A stretch of DNA of 64,000 bases from Linum tenue (taxonomy: Eukaryota > Streptophyta > Magnoliopsida > Malpighiales > Linaceae): contig CAMGYJ010000004.1 in assembly GCA_946122785.1 (NCBI GenBank), positions 24,006,188 through 24,070,187 of the forward strand. The letters are read 5' to 3'. The position numbers were made by a program, and so were the translations under genes. Below the pieces are notes generated by a model. That model had not been told where the DNA came from and ran no database searches. It saw only the letters and a program-made list of their open reading frames with translations. Positions 22,108 through 33,679 of this stretch are shown here, piece by piece. Numbering within the stretch: the first letter of the stretch is position 1; every line of letters begins with the position of its first letter.

Positions 22108-22601
22108 GTTTAATTATGTATGCGGGTGAATGTTTGGCTGTTTGTGTGCTTGGAGCCTAATCCACTGTCCAAATTTCAATTTGAGGGCTCCAAGTACGTG
22201 TTTCCATGCAAATTGCCTGCTCAGTATGCTTTGAATTGACAGTCTCTATAGTAATATACAACCTAGGGAGGTAGTGTAGCACTATGGAGGATGTTGAAGT
22301 ATAAGATTTTTCCTATCTAGCTCTCTACTGTGCCAGTTGATTTTGTGAATTAGTGGAGCTAAGACCGTTGAATTCATGTGGTAATGGTGACTCTGTTTGG
22401 ATGGTGTTGTGGACTCGTGTATCGAACAGGGTGCTCATGTGGAAAATGGAAAGCAGTTGGTCCTCCATGTCGAAATCATCAAAATGCTAAACATGGGGTA
22501 AGCCCAACGTGTGTGGCACCGTTCATTGCACAAAATCGGGTTTTGGAGGAGATTTTAGTGATCCTTAGTGGGGTACTCCTACAAGGTGAAGCTAAGCTGT
22601 C
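22108..22601 (+). other. O 3' non-coding region, left of I
   Basis: No frame. It ends CTGTC at 22597-22601, the target of I, and resumes at 28315. It is closely similar to 25748-26243 in I. Confidence 0.8.
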
Positions 22602-24097
22602 TGATGACTCGGTATTTGCACATGTTTTCCCCTTTGTTTCTTGATTGTTTGAGCTTGAATTACCGTGTCTTTGGCCTATTTTATGCTAGGTTGTGTTCCT
22701 TTGTCACATTTCAGGTCCTAGCACATAAAGTGAAGCATAGGCGCAAGTTTCAAGTCAATCAGAGATCAATTGGCGATTCGGGAGCAGAAACTCGGGCATG
22801 ACCAGAAGAAGAATTGATTTATACCTCACTTTATGGACAGAGAATCATGCAAGCTTGTTATGAAACGAAAGAGGACGAGACTACGAGCGTCTGGGATCAA
22901 ACGGCGACTGATTCGGAGTCCGGACGAGGGAGAAACGAAGCATTAAACAGAGGCTGAGCAAGCTGCACGGGCAGACCAGGGAGGCGCACGGCCGTGCAAC
23001 ATATAATTCTGGCCGTGCGCTCTCTGCCGAGGCCTTGCACGGGCAAAATCCAGCCTTGCACGGCCGTGCACCTGGCCGTGCAAGATGGCTGAGATCGATT
23101 AAGTGAAACGGTGCGTTTTGAGGGTGCACGGCCAGAATGGTGTTGTGCACGGCCGTGCACCTGGCCGTGCAACTCGGGGAAGCCTGTTTTTAAGCCTAAT
23201 CCGAGCCAAAAGGGAGGAGAGCTGGGTTTTGGATCCCAAACACCCAAGGGACGAACCAAAGAAAGAGAGGGCGATTTGGAGGGCATTCTAAGAGTGGAAT
23301 TGGAGGATTTCTTCGCCTTGGAAGCTTGAGGAACAAGCCCGGACTTGAAGACTGATCATCTGAAGATTCTTACTGCAGTCTCTCTCTTCTCTATGGAGTA
23401 ACTTCCCTTCACTTAGGTTTTGAGGAACCCTAGCCATGTTTGTTTGATTGGATGATTGTATGAGTACTCTGACTTGATAATCTTGAGTTCATATTCAATC
23501 TATGCATGTTTTCACGATTCAATTCTGCTTTAGTCGAGATTATTGATTCTGCTTTGATCCTATGAGAGCGAATACCTGATTAGGTCAATAGAGCACCATA
23601 GATTGATAGTAGTGAATCGATTGCTTTAGTCGAGGGTTGATTCACTGCTTTGTATCGATTGAGAACCTCTTTCGATAGAGGGAGTCTAGCTCAGAACGCC
23701 TTGATCGGTTGTTCTAGAGAAGGATACGTCCCTCTATGCAATTGACTCAAGAGGGCCTTGTTCCTTTAGTCGAGACTCAAGGTCTAGTCAAGGATTCTCC
23801 GCATTGTGAATGAAAGTGAAACAAGTTAGAGATCATCAATCGTTAATCTGGCTAGTGGCTAGGGGGAATCATACCTAAGTGAGTTCCCAACCTGTAATTA
23901 GATTAACTTTAACTGTAGTTTGCTAGAGTAGTTTTAGTTCTTTCATCTTAATCTGTTTTGCTAGATAATGAACTGAAGCTGAGTAATAGTAACTCTAGAG
24001 ACCCGTGGATTCGATATTTATTACTTGAGCCACTATACTGCAGTCCCTTTCATTGGTTACACTTGGCCATTGTTAGGAGTTGTGTCATAGCGAGTCA
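22602..24097 (+). repeat. I 5' LTR
   Basis: 1,496 bases, TGATGACTCGG...GCGAGTCA. The motif block 22964-23170 carries GCACGGCCGTGC at 22986-22997, 23058-23069 and 23147-23158, plus further GCACGG and GCCGTGC half-sites. Outside this block the LTR closely resembles O's. Confidence 0.95.
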
Positions 24098-24103
24098 AGT
24101 TTT

Positions 24104-24121
24104 TGGCGCCGTTGCCGGGGA
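24104..24121 (+). other. I primer-binding site, tRNA-Asp type
   Basis: TGGCGCCGTTGCCGGGGA, identical to the tRNA-Asp complement. Confidence 0.95.
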
Positions 24122-24233
24122 CTTTCTAGATTATTAGGAAAGGCAGAAGTTTGTTACTTTAGCGTTTTTCTTTTGTTTTCCACCCTTGCTTTTCACTTGG
24201 GTGTTTTAGTTTTTGTTGGTGCAGATCTGAATC

Positions 24234-25440
24234 ATGGATCCTCATGGCTTCTCCAACCATTGGGGGTATCCACCACCATCCGAGTGGTATTACCCCGAGA
24301 CACCCTGGAGCAATCAAGGAGGAGAAGACTATGTGATCCGGGTTCCAGTACCAACCCCCTTACTATGGAGAACAATCTGACCCCTGGGCATATCAAGAAC
24401 AATCTCATTACCAAGAAGACTTTCTCCCACAACCAGAAGGGCCATCAGCGCTGGAGTTACCCATGGCGGCCTTCACGGGCCATTCTGCAAAGCCATGCTA
24501 CACTCCACAGCCAGATCCAAACTATGAACTGAAGCTTCTCCTGGAGCAGTTTGTTCGGGACTCCGAGAGACGCAATCGCAGAATGGATCTTCACATCCAA
24601 GCCCTTTCCTCTTCCGATCCCTCATATCTCCATGATATGGAGGAGGCTGTTCAACGCTCAGCGAAGCAAACAGAGTGGGTGTTGCAAGTTTGCTCACAAC
24701 TTGCTCAAGATCACCCGTCTGCTACCGTACTAGAAGAGGACGAGAAAGAAGAAGGCTACAAGGACATCGTGGAGCACACAGAAGTTGTCACGGAGAGCTC
24801 CCGAGATGATCATGATCAGGAATGTCCCTGTCGTAGCCGACCACCCTTTCCCGCACCCCACACTGAGCTTTGAAGAGGTGGGCATGAGTGAGGAGATGCA
24901 AGAAGATCTCATGAGAGAAATTGCTTGGCAACTTGCTCTCCAATCCGTGCTAGAAGAAGAAGAGAGAGAAAGGGTGCAAAAAGAAGTTGTGGAGGATGAC
25001 GAAAGTGAAGCAGAAGGAGTTCTTGATCATTTCCCAGGGGTGATACCACATGAAGAAGAAAGGGAGGTTGAAGAAGCAATTGGCATCCAGGCTGAGGACG
25101 AAGTTGAGGTGGAAGAGGTTTGCACCGGCCATGAGTTACATGTGATATCTCCACCAAACTTCGAGGAGCTGCTTGGCAAGGACCCATTTGCAGTGTCTCT
25201 TTGCCAGACCAAGGCCACATCGACATCGGTCCCTCTTGGTGGACGCGGTGGTGGCCAATCGATGCTGTCATATCTGGTTTGGGGCAATGAGACGAGAGAG
25301 AGAAGAAGAGGTCTCGAGGGTGGAGACTTCATCTGCATCAAGTGCACGAGCTTCCATCACCTGTCATAACACATGCTCGTGACTTGAGACTCCACCTCAT
25401 TGACGAGAACCTCAACTTCAAAGAGGTTCTGGGGTGGACC
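24234..25440 (+). pseudogene. I unknown ORF, homologue of the O ORF, three frameshifts
   Basis: It has the same start (MDPHGFSNH) and the same C-terminal MSEEMQEDLMREIAW and PPNFEELL blocks as O. Compared with O it has an extra base near 24332, an extra base near 24826 and a missing base near 25290, so no frame spans it. The middle differs: after ERRNRRMDLHIQAL it reads SSSDPSYLHDMEEAVQRSAKQ where O has a different coiled-coil segment, while both ends are highly similar. Function unknown. Confidence 0.6.
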
Positions 25441-25487
25441 GAAAACTTAGGAGCCATCGTCCGGCTCACGACGTGAAAGAAGCGCTT

Positions 25488-25505
25488 GTTGGGAGGCAAC
25501 CCAAC
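25488..25505 (+). other. Conserved hairpin after the main frame (I)
   Basis: GTTGGG-AGGCAA-CCCAAC, in the same GAAAGAAGCGCTT context as O. Confidence 0.7.
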
Positions 25506-25710
25506 CAGTCGGTTTGCATTTCTTTATCTATTTCTCCTCGGTTGAGTCCGTTTTGTTATTTGATTTTAGAGTCAATAACTCAACCTTTGTGAGATTTTGT
25601 GTGGTGTTTGTGTTCTGATTACTCTCTCTTCCTGGAATGCACCGCCTGCCCCGTCCACCATCATTCACCCTTGATCTGGTAACTTCGTTCTACCCTCCTT
25701 ATCGTTCCTC

Positions 25711-25747
25711 CATTGAGGCCAATGTCGTGCTTAAGTGTGGGGGGATG
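25711..25747 (+). other. I internal hairpin and second polypurine tract
   Basis: CATTG-AGGC-CAATG (25711-25724) followed by TTAAGTGTGGGGGGAT. Confidence 0.7.
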
Positions 25748-26778
25748 TTCGATTATGTATGCGGGTGAATGTTTGGCTGTTTGTGTGCTTGGAGCCTAGT
25801 CCACTGTCCAAATTTTTAAATTTGAGGGCTCCAAGTACGTGTTTCCTTGCAAATTGCCTGCTCAGTATGCTTTGAATTGACAGTCTCTATAGTAATGTGC
25901 AACCTAGGGAGGTAGTGTAGCACTATGGAGGATGTTGAAGTATAAGATTTTTCCTATCTAGCTCTCTGCTGTGTCAGTTGATTTTGTGAATTAGTGGAGC
26001 TAAGACCGTTGAATTCATGTGGTAATGGTGACTCTATTTGGATTGTGTTATGGACTCGTGTATCGAACAGGGTGCTCATATGGAAATGGGAAGCAGTTGG
26101 TCCTCCATGTCAAAATCATTAAATCTTAAACATGGGGTAAGCCCAACGTGTGTGGCACCGTTCATTGCACAAAATCGGGTTTTGGAAGAGATTTTAGTGA
26201 TCCTTAGTGGGGTACTCCTACAAGGTGAAGCTAAGCTGTCTCTAGTACAAGTAAAACTTCCACCCGTTGAGCGGTTTGCCTACTCGAGGATGTGTTTTTA
26301 AGGGCACGGATAGAGCTTCCGACCCCCCTTAATTTCATTGACCCTCCACACGAGTTGAGGAAAAGGAGTTAAAAGAAGTACTCTGGCGAGCGCCAGATGT
26401 ACAGAACTTGCTCTTGCTCGACTAATAAGGGTCGACCGTGCAAAAGACTGCAGTTGGAACTCCACCAAATGAAAGAAAAAATGTAAATGAAAGTGAGAAA
26501 AAGGGGTTCCAACGGTGAAATGAAGTGAAAGAGCACCCCGGTACAACGAGTCCTTGGTTGTGAATGGTGTGAGTCCCTTTATCCATGAACTGACTGTCTT
26601 ACTTCTACTTTTTCTCATGATCCTGGCTTGAGTCTAGTACTCGCATTGAGAGAGATAGGGAACGTCTTAGAAGACCAGTTGACCCCGTAAGCTGCTATAT
26701 GATCTGGGAAATCATCTACCGACGATCGGGGTTGTATGTTGCTATAGAGCTCTGGAGATTTGCATTGGTTTGAGTTAG
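25748..26778 (+). other. I 3' non-coding region
   Basis: No credible frame. It includes the intact copy (26233-26250, around CTAAGCTGTCTCTAG) of the sequence into which I itself inserted in O. Confidence 0.8.
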
Positions 26779-26819
26779 GTTTGCTTGGGGACAAGCAAAC
26801 AGTTAAGTGTGGGGGGATT
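26779..26819 (+). other. I 3' hairpin and polypurine tract
   Basis: 9-bp perfect arms GTTTGCTTG/CAAGCAAAC (26779-26800) with a GGGA loop, then TTAAGTGTGGGGGGAT beside the LTR. Confidence 0.8.
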
Positions 26820-28314
26820 TGATGACTCGGTATTTGCACATGTTTTCCCCTTTGTTTCTTGATTGTTTGAGCTTGAATTACCGTGTCTTTGGCCTATTTT
26901 ATGCTAGGTTGTGTTCCTTTGTCACATTTCAGGTCCTAGCACATAAAGTGAAGCATAGGCGCAAGTTTCAAGTCAATCAGAGATCAATTGGCGATTCGGG
27001 AGCAGAAACTCGGGCATGACCAGAAGAAGAATTGATTTATACCTCACTTTATGGACAGAGAATCATGCAAGCTTGTTATGAAACGAAAGAGGACGAGACT
27101 ACGAGCGTCTGGGATCAAACGGCGACTGATTCGGAGTCCGGACGAGGGAGAAACGAAGCATTAAACAGAGGCTGAGCAAGCTGCACGGGCAGACCAGGGA
27201 GGCGCACGGCCGTGCAACATATAATTCTGGCCGTGCGCTCTCTGCCGAGGCCTTGCACGGGCAAAATCCAGCCTTGCACGGCCGTGCACCTGGCCGTGCA
27301 AGATGGCTGAGATCGATTAAGTGAAACGGTGCGTTTTGAGGGTGCACGGCCAGAATGGTGTTGTGCACGGCCGTGCACCTGGCCGTGCAACTCGGGGAAG
27401 CCTGTTTTTAAGCCTAATCCGAGCCAAAAGGGAGGAGAGCTGGGTTTTGGATCCCAAACACCCAAGGGACGAACCAAAGAAAGAGAGGGCGATTTGAGGG
27501 CATTCTAAGAGTGGAATTGGAGGATTTCTTCGCCTTGGAAGCTTGAGGAACAAGCCCGGACTTGAAGACTGATCATCTGAAGATTCTTACTGCAGTCTCT
27601 CTCTTCTCTATGGAGTAACTTCCCTTCACTTAGGTTTTGAGGAACCCTAGCCATGTTTGTTTGATTGGATGATTGTATGAGTACTCTGACTTGATAATCT
27701 TGAGTTCATATTCAATCTATGCATGTTTTCACGATTCAATTCTGCTTTAGTCGAGATTATTGATTCTGCTTTGATCCTATGAGAGCGAATACCTGATTAG
27801 GTCAATAGAGCACCATAGATTGATAGTAGTGAATCGATTGCTTTAGTCGAGGGTTGATTCACTGCTTTGTATCGATTGAGAACCTCTTTCGATAGAGGGA
27901 GTCTAGCTCAGAACGCCTTGATCGGTTGTTCTAGAGAAGGATATGTCCCTCTAGGCAATTGACTCAAGAGGGCCTTGTTCCTTTAGTCGAGACTCAAGGT
28001 CTAGTCAAGGATTCTCCGCATTGTGAATGAAAGTGAAACAAGTTAGAGATCATCAATCGTTAATCTGGCTAGTGGCTAGGGGGAATCATACCTAAGTGAG
28101 TTCCCAACCTGTAATTAGATTAACTTTAACTGTAGTTTGCTAGAGTAGTTTTAGTTCTTTCATCTTAATCTGTTTTGCTAGATAATGAACTGAAGCTGAG
28201 TAATAGTAACTCTAGAGACCCGTGGATTCGATATTTATTACTTGAGCCACTATACTGCAATCCCTTTCATTGGTTACACTTGGCCATTGTTAGGAGTTGT
28301 GTCATAGCGAGTCA
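26820..28314 (+). repeat. I 3' LTR
   Basis: 1,495 bases, with the motif block at 27182-27388. Differences from the 5' LTR noticed: a lost G near 27494, two changes near 27943-27953 and one near 28259. Confidence 0.95.
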
Positions 28315-28907
28315 CTGTCTCTAGTACAAGTAAAACTTTCACCAGTTGAACGGTTTGCCTACTCGAGGATGTGTTTTTAAGGGCACGGATAGAGCTTCCG
28401 ACCCCCTTAATTTCATTGACCCTCCACACGAGTTGAGGAAAAGGAGTTAAAAGAAGTACCTTGGCGAGTGCCAGGAGTACAGAAATTGCTCTTGCTCGAC
28501 TAATAAGGGTCGACCGTGCAAAAGACTGCAGTTGGAACCCCCGCCAAGTGAATGAAAAGAAACAAAAAAAAAAAGAAAAGTAAAATGAAAGTGAAAAAGG
28601 GGTTCCAACGGTGAAATGAAGTGAAGGAGAACCCCAGTACAATGAGTCTTTGGTTGTGAATTGTATGAGTCCCTTTATCCATGAACTGACTGTCTTACTT
28701 CCACTGCTTCTCATGATCCTGGCTTAAGTCTAGTACTCGCATTGAGAGAGATAGGGAACGTCTTAGAAGACCAGTTAAGCTGCTATATGATCTAGAAAAT
28801 CCTCTACCGACGATCGGGGTTGTTTGTTGCTATAGAGGTCTTGAGAGCTGCATTGGTTTGAGTTAGGTTTGCTTGGGGACAAGCAAACGGTTAAGTGTGG
28901 GGGGATT
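28315..28907 (+). other. O 3' non-coding region, right of I, with its hairpin and polypurine tract
   Basis: It starts with the duplicated CTGTC and resumes O. The 9-bp GGGA-loop hairpin is at 28867-28888, then TTAAGTGTGGGGGGAT. An A-rich run lies at 28564-28580. Confidence 0.85.
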
Positions 28908-30338
28908 TGATGACTCGATATTTGCACATGTTTTCCCCTTTGTTTTCTGATCGTTTAAGCTTGCATTATCGCTTATTTGGCCTATTTTACGCTAGGTTGT
29001 GTTACTTTGTCACATTTTAGGCCCTAGCACATAAAGTGAAGCGTAGGCGCAAGTTTCAAGTCAATCGGAGATCATTTGGCAATTCAAGAGAAGAAACACG
29101 AGCATGACCTGAGGAATAATGGATTTCTACCTCATATTATGGAGAAATTATCATGGAAGTTTGTTTGTCCGGGTTTCTACGAGCGTCTGGGTTCAAACGG
29201 CGACTGATTTGGAGTCCGGACGAGGGAGAAACGAAGCTTTGAACATGAGCGGAGGAAGAATTACGGGCAGGAGAATTACGACCGTAATTTGGCCTCCCAT
29301 GCCGTATTTCCACTGCCGAGAGGAGCTTTGGGTGCGCTGAAACTTAACCAAAACGCGTGTTTTGGGCAAAATACGGGCATGGAAGAATTACGACCGTAAT
29401 TCAGCCCGTAATTCGCCCAGAATCGGGTTTTTGAGGCAGATTCGAGTCAAAGGAAAGGGAGAGCTGGGTTTTGGATCCCAAACACCCAAGGGACGAATCA
29501 AAGAAAGAGAGGGCGATTTGAGGGCATTCTTGGAGTGGAATTGGAGGATTTCTTCGCCTTGGAAGCTTGAGGAACAAGGCCGGACTTGAAGACTGATCAT
29601 CTGAAGATTCTTACTGCAGTCTCTCTCTTCTCTATGGAGTAACTTCCCTTCACTTAGGTTTTGAGGAACCCTAGCTATGTTTGTTTGATTGGATTATTGT
29701 ATGAGTACTCTGACTTGATAATCTTGAGTTCATATTCAATCTATGCATGTTTTCACGATTCAATTCTGCTTTAGTCAAGATTATTGATTCTGCTTTGATC
29801 CTATGAGAGCGAATACCTGATTAGGTCAATAGAGCACCATAGATTGATAGTATTGGATCGATTGCTTTAGTCGAAGGTGGATTCACTGCTTTGTATCGAT
29901 TGAGAACCTCATTCGATAGAGGGAGGCTAGTTCAGAACGCCTTGATCGGTTGTTCTAGAGAAGGATACGTCCCTCTAGGCAATTGACTCAAGAGGGCCTT
30001 GTTCCTTTAGTCGAGACTCAAGGTCTAGTCAAGGATTCTCCGCATTGTGAATGAAAGTGAAACAAGTTAGTGATCATCAATCGTTAATCTGGCTAGTGGC
30101 TAGGGGGAATCATACCTAAGTGAGTTCCCAACCTGTGATTAGATTAACTTTAACTGTAGTTTGCTAGAGTAGTTTTAGTTCTTTCATCTTAATCTAGTTT
30201 GCTAGATAATGAACTGAAGCTGAGTAATAGTAACTCTAGAGACCCGTGGATTCGATATTTATTACTTGAGCCACTATACTGCAGTCCCTTTCATTGGTTA
30301 CACTTGGCCATTGTTAGGTGTTGTGTCATAGCGAGTCA
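28908..30338 (+). repeat. O 3' LTR
   Basis: 1,431 bases, motif block 29259-29414, followed by GTAAG. Confidence 0.93.
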
Positions 30339-30343
30339 GTAAG

Positions 30344-31790
30344 CTCACATATTTCAATCATACCAACATTGGGGACAAATCATAGAGGCACAAAACACGT
30401 GAATCGTACTGGCTTTCAACATCAACACATGAACAACTTCAACAGCACCCTGGGCAACCACCACAGAGGACATTCGAGTGCAACAAAATCGAATAAAGGA
30501 GGAGTCTCCCTTCTGTTCATCAACCAACATAGAATTGACTTAACCACTTACTCAAGACAGTCACCTCATGCACAAGACTCAAGATATCAGAACAGAGACC
30601 GAGCAATCTAGGTCCTCACCGGGGTACAAGATATAGAAAATATGAGAAACTGAATCGCTCACTCTCGACCAGTGGGGGTCAGGATAATTTGATACGAAAA
30701 ATGTGCATGCTTATTATCTCAATCCCTAACATCTCTTCACCATGACGGCAGCCTCTAAGTGTTAGAGCTCACATAAATAGGTGCCATCACTAACTAATCC
30801 GGAGGTCTTAGACATAGGTTCAAGTGACTGGCTAGGGTCTTGGACATGGGGAAAATGCCTTTTAGGTGGTGGAAGTATTCATAGCACAAGGTTCCACAAT
30901 TCCAAACCAACACAATCACAGTCAATCAAACCACTAACTTTCTTTCGGCCATTCTGCATTACTCAAATTATTTTAGAGCACAAGAGCGAAGGAGGTAACA
31001 TAAATGTTAGTATTTCCATGCCAGACTGCTAAGAAACACTACTTAATGGGCACTATTCAGATTTTTGGTGGTGGCTCCCTTTTGCTTTCATTAATTTTTT
31101 TTTCCATTTCTTGAGAGAACCACCACCTATGCACATTTTTCAAACTCATGCCCAACATTTTAAGAACTACCTCCAACCCTCACATTATATTTAGCAGAAA
31201 CAGCAGAGAACATGTAGAAACCACTCTGTGGAACCTTCTAAGAGATGCAAAAGGGTGATTTTTCATTGTAGACCGAAAGAAAGGATAACACACGGCTCAA
31301 AGGGGCTGACTAGGGGGTATGACACACCAGGACAGTCAATTTGGTCGTGGGCTAATCCTATGCCTCCATCATCTTAGCTAATGACAACGTGAATGCTACA
31401 CATCATGGAAGAGGGATCTATCGAACAAGAAAGAAACGAGCAGGCTCAAATCTCACATGGCTACCTATATGCTCTATCTCTCATTCTGATTCCCTGAACT
31501 AGATGCATAAACGACTGTCAAGAACAAGTGATCAATCCAAGTCACAGTTGGTAAGCAAATAGTTGAAAAACTGAACCCCTACACAACTCTACCGCACGTC
31601 TCAGTCATCATTATAGGTTGTCCTAGTTACATTCCAGTTGTCATGCATTAATCCGAAAACCATTCAATTCACCAATGAAAACCACAGTGCCAATATGATC
31701 AAACAGCAGTACTTGGAGGCCTCAAATCTTAAGATTCGGACAACGGACTAGGCTTCAAGCACACATATATAGATTCCAACTGATACAAAG
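30344..31790 (-). other. M 3' non-coding region
   Basis: No credible frame on either strand. It is M's sequence between its two hairpin/tract modules, displaced from 19038 by O. Fragments align by eye with E1 14974-16234 and Q 57180-58877 (CCTATGCCTCCATCAT at 31358, CATGGCTACCTA at 31456). Confidence 0.6.
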
Positions 31791-31792
31791 CA

Positions 31793-31831
31793 CCCCCCCA
31801 CACACACTTAAGCACGACATTGCCCTCAATG
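31793..31831 (-). other. M internal hairpin and second polypurine tract
   Basis: In minus sense, CATTG-AGGG-CAATG (31818-31831), then TTAAGTGTGTGTGGGGGGG. Confidence 0.7.
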
Positions 31832-32137
31832 GAGCAAAGGGAGAGATAAGGGGAACGATGTTACCAGATTGAAATACTGCCGGGGGACTGGAAGGGGACC
31901 AGTCAGCGAGAAACAAATGGGACGATGGACAGTTCTGCACGAATCGAACATCAAGAGCAGACTAGCACACTGTGCATTAGGGATCAGAGTTAGCCCAGAT
32001 GGCCACAAAATAGACAATCCACAAAAGAAAAAGAAAAACACAAATAAACAACAGACTAAGTTCAAGCTCCGCACACACATGGGGCAAACACAAAAAGTCG
32101 GAAATGAAAACACACTCAAAGGGGCGACGAGTACAGC

Positions 32138-33277
32138 CTACTCGTCGCCAAGGTTGTCCAGATCGATGTCGTTCATGAAAGCGTCATCATCATCAGCTGG
32201 TGGAGGGGGAAGTGGAGAGTCCTCCCAGGGAGTCCTCCAGACTAGTTGCTCGCCCGGTAGCAGCTGGAGCAGGTGCTGCTGGACCTCCTGCATGCGCTGA
32301 GATCGGGCCTTCTCCCGCTCGATGTGAGCCACTGTCACCCCCTGCTGGGTCTCCATACGGTCCAGGCGCTCATCATAAGCAGCCATCCGGATCTGATACT
32401 CGACCTGGTGAGACGCATACTGCTGCTGGAACTGAAGCTAATGGTCGAGGAGCTGCTGATTCTGGAAACGCAGCTGCTCGAATTGGTGAGTGAAGTAGTC
32501 CTAACCGGGGAAAGCGGAGCTACTACCCCCGTACTCGAAGGTGGTGGGGCGGGGGGCAGTAGCATCATCCACATCCTCGGGCTGGTCATCCGCAGCAGCC
32601 TCATCCTCAGGAGCATCGGGCTGGTCCTCCTCTGGGATCTGAGGTTGAGGAAACCCCGTGATCCACTTGACGCTGCGGTCCTCTCGCAGCAGGTGCATGC
32701 TCTTGATCGTGTCTTCGCCAAAGGCACTGGTGCTCCCCTGCTCTGTGCAACCCTGCAGGGAAACTTGGAAGTAGGTGGCCAGGCGGGTAATGAGGGAAGT
32801 GCAGTGGAGGCTCTTCAATTCAGAAGCACTCTTGTCAAAGGTTCTGGCCACCACAGAACCCAGGTGGAGAAGATGGTCCGCCTGGCGGATGGACTGGATT
32901 AAGTACGGGGCTCTCCTAGTGATGGTGCTGGCACTTTCCCCAGCTGGAGTGTAGGACTTTTCCAGCAAGTGGTGGAGAATGCGGTTATCGGGCTGCAGGG
33001 TGCTGGCCTTCGTCCGCCCAGCCATGAAGGGACGCTGGCCTGGCTGAGCTAGGCGGGTGTACAGCGTCCTGAAGTCCACTCCCACCGGATCGTTGAGCTC
33101 GGTGACGTAGTCCACATCATCGGCCAGGCCGAGGTCGAGAGCGGTCGCCAACTCGTGGTAGCTCATGGAGCGGGGTGCACCGCCGAGCCTGAACTTGACG
33201 GCTTCACCGTCTGCCCAATCCTCTGTGGCTGCGTGCTTGAAGGTCGTATAGAACTCAAGCACGAGCTCGTGGTAAAC
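32138..33277 (-). pseudogene. M ORF1 (ATHILA ORF-1-like), main part
   Basis: The long minus-strand frame resumes at the solo LTR edge with YHELVLEFYTTFKHA, then FRLGGAPRSMSYHELATALDLG, the conserved ATHILA ORF-1 block. It continues to a predicted coiled coil (MAAYDERLDRMETQQG) and an acidic tail ending DLDNLGDE at 32138. Two in-frame TAG codons (near 32502 and 32437) interrupt the C-terminal quarter. The N-terminal exon is at 35088-35299 beyond the solo LTR. Function unknown; the acidic tail and coiled coil suggest a multimerising nuclear protein, which is inference only. Confidence 0.75.
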
Positions 33278-33454
33278 TGATAACACCTAAATTATACATA
33301 TATTTTCCTACACTTTTACATCCTAAAATAACATAAATTGTATTAAGTTCATTCGATTTCCCGATTTTATGTTTGGTTTTGTGTTTGAGTCATGTTTCAG
33401 GGTATTCTATCCAATAAGAACGGAATAATGTGTCAATTCAACAAAAAGATGGTT

Positions 33455-33545
33455 AGGGTTCGAAATCTGGCGTCGGTGGAACTCGAGCCCGCGACGTCCC
33501 GGGCGAGGGCAAAGAGCCGTACCACTCCGGCCGCGTCCCCTTTTG
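33455..33545 (-). other. tRNA-like relic in the solo LTR
   Basis: On the minus strand GCGGCCGGAGTGGTACGG resembles a tRNA A box and GGGCTCGAGTTCC, about 40 bases on, resembles a B box. The cloverleaf pairs poorly, so it is not a functional tRNA. It could be a SINE head or chance. Confidence 0.3.
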
Positions 33546-33679
33546 TTATCAATATACGAGACCCATCGTGTATTACGGTGATGAATCACGGAAAGAGAGC
33601 TAATTAACAATGCAGAGTCAAACCGCAAACTGCCTATTGCTAAACATAAGGAAAAGCTGGTCCATTTTGGGATTCTCGT

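Larger units (their letters stand above)
22602..28314 (+). mobile_element. Element I: complete 5.7-kb LTR element nested in O
   Basis: LTRs 22602-24097 and 26820-28314 differ at only about four positions by eye. The target duplication CTGTC (22597-22601, 28315-28319) is perfect, and the uninterrupted target is visible in I itself at 26233-26250. It has a perfect tRNA-Asp primer site, one broken unknown ORF and no enzymatic domains. It is the youngest dated insertion in the window relative to O, M and N. Confidence 0.95.
19044..30338 (+). mobile_element. Element O: complete LTR element with one unknown ORF, interrupted by I
   Basis: LTRs 19044-20485 and 28908-30338 run TGATGACTCG...GCGAGTCA. 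A perfect 5-base target duplication GTAAG lies at 19039-19043 and 30339-30343, and a tRNA-Asp primer site at 20492. Subtracting I and its duplication leaves about 5.6 kb. It has one ORF of about 395 codons, no gag nucleocapsid motif, protease, RT, integrase or ORF1. It sits inside M, plus-oriented against M's minus. Confidence 0.93.

Noticed and set aside
22881..23291. Frames across I's LTR (also 27099-27553)
   Set aside because: They read through the palindrome array; both strands are open because of GCACGG repeats.
32200..32902. Long plus-strand frames opposite M ORF1 and gag (also 37448-38045)
   Set aside because: Antisense shadows of the minus-strand coding frames.
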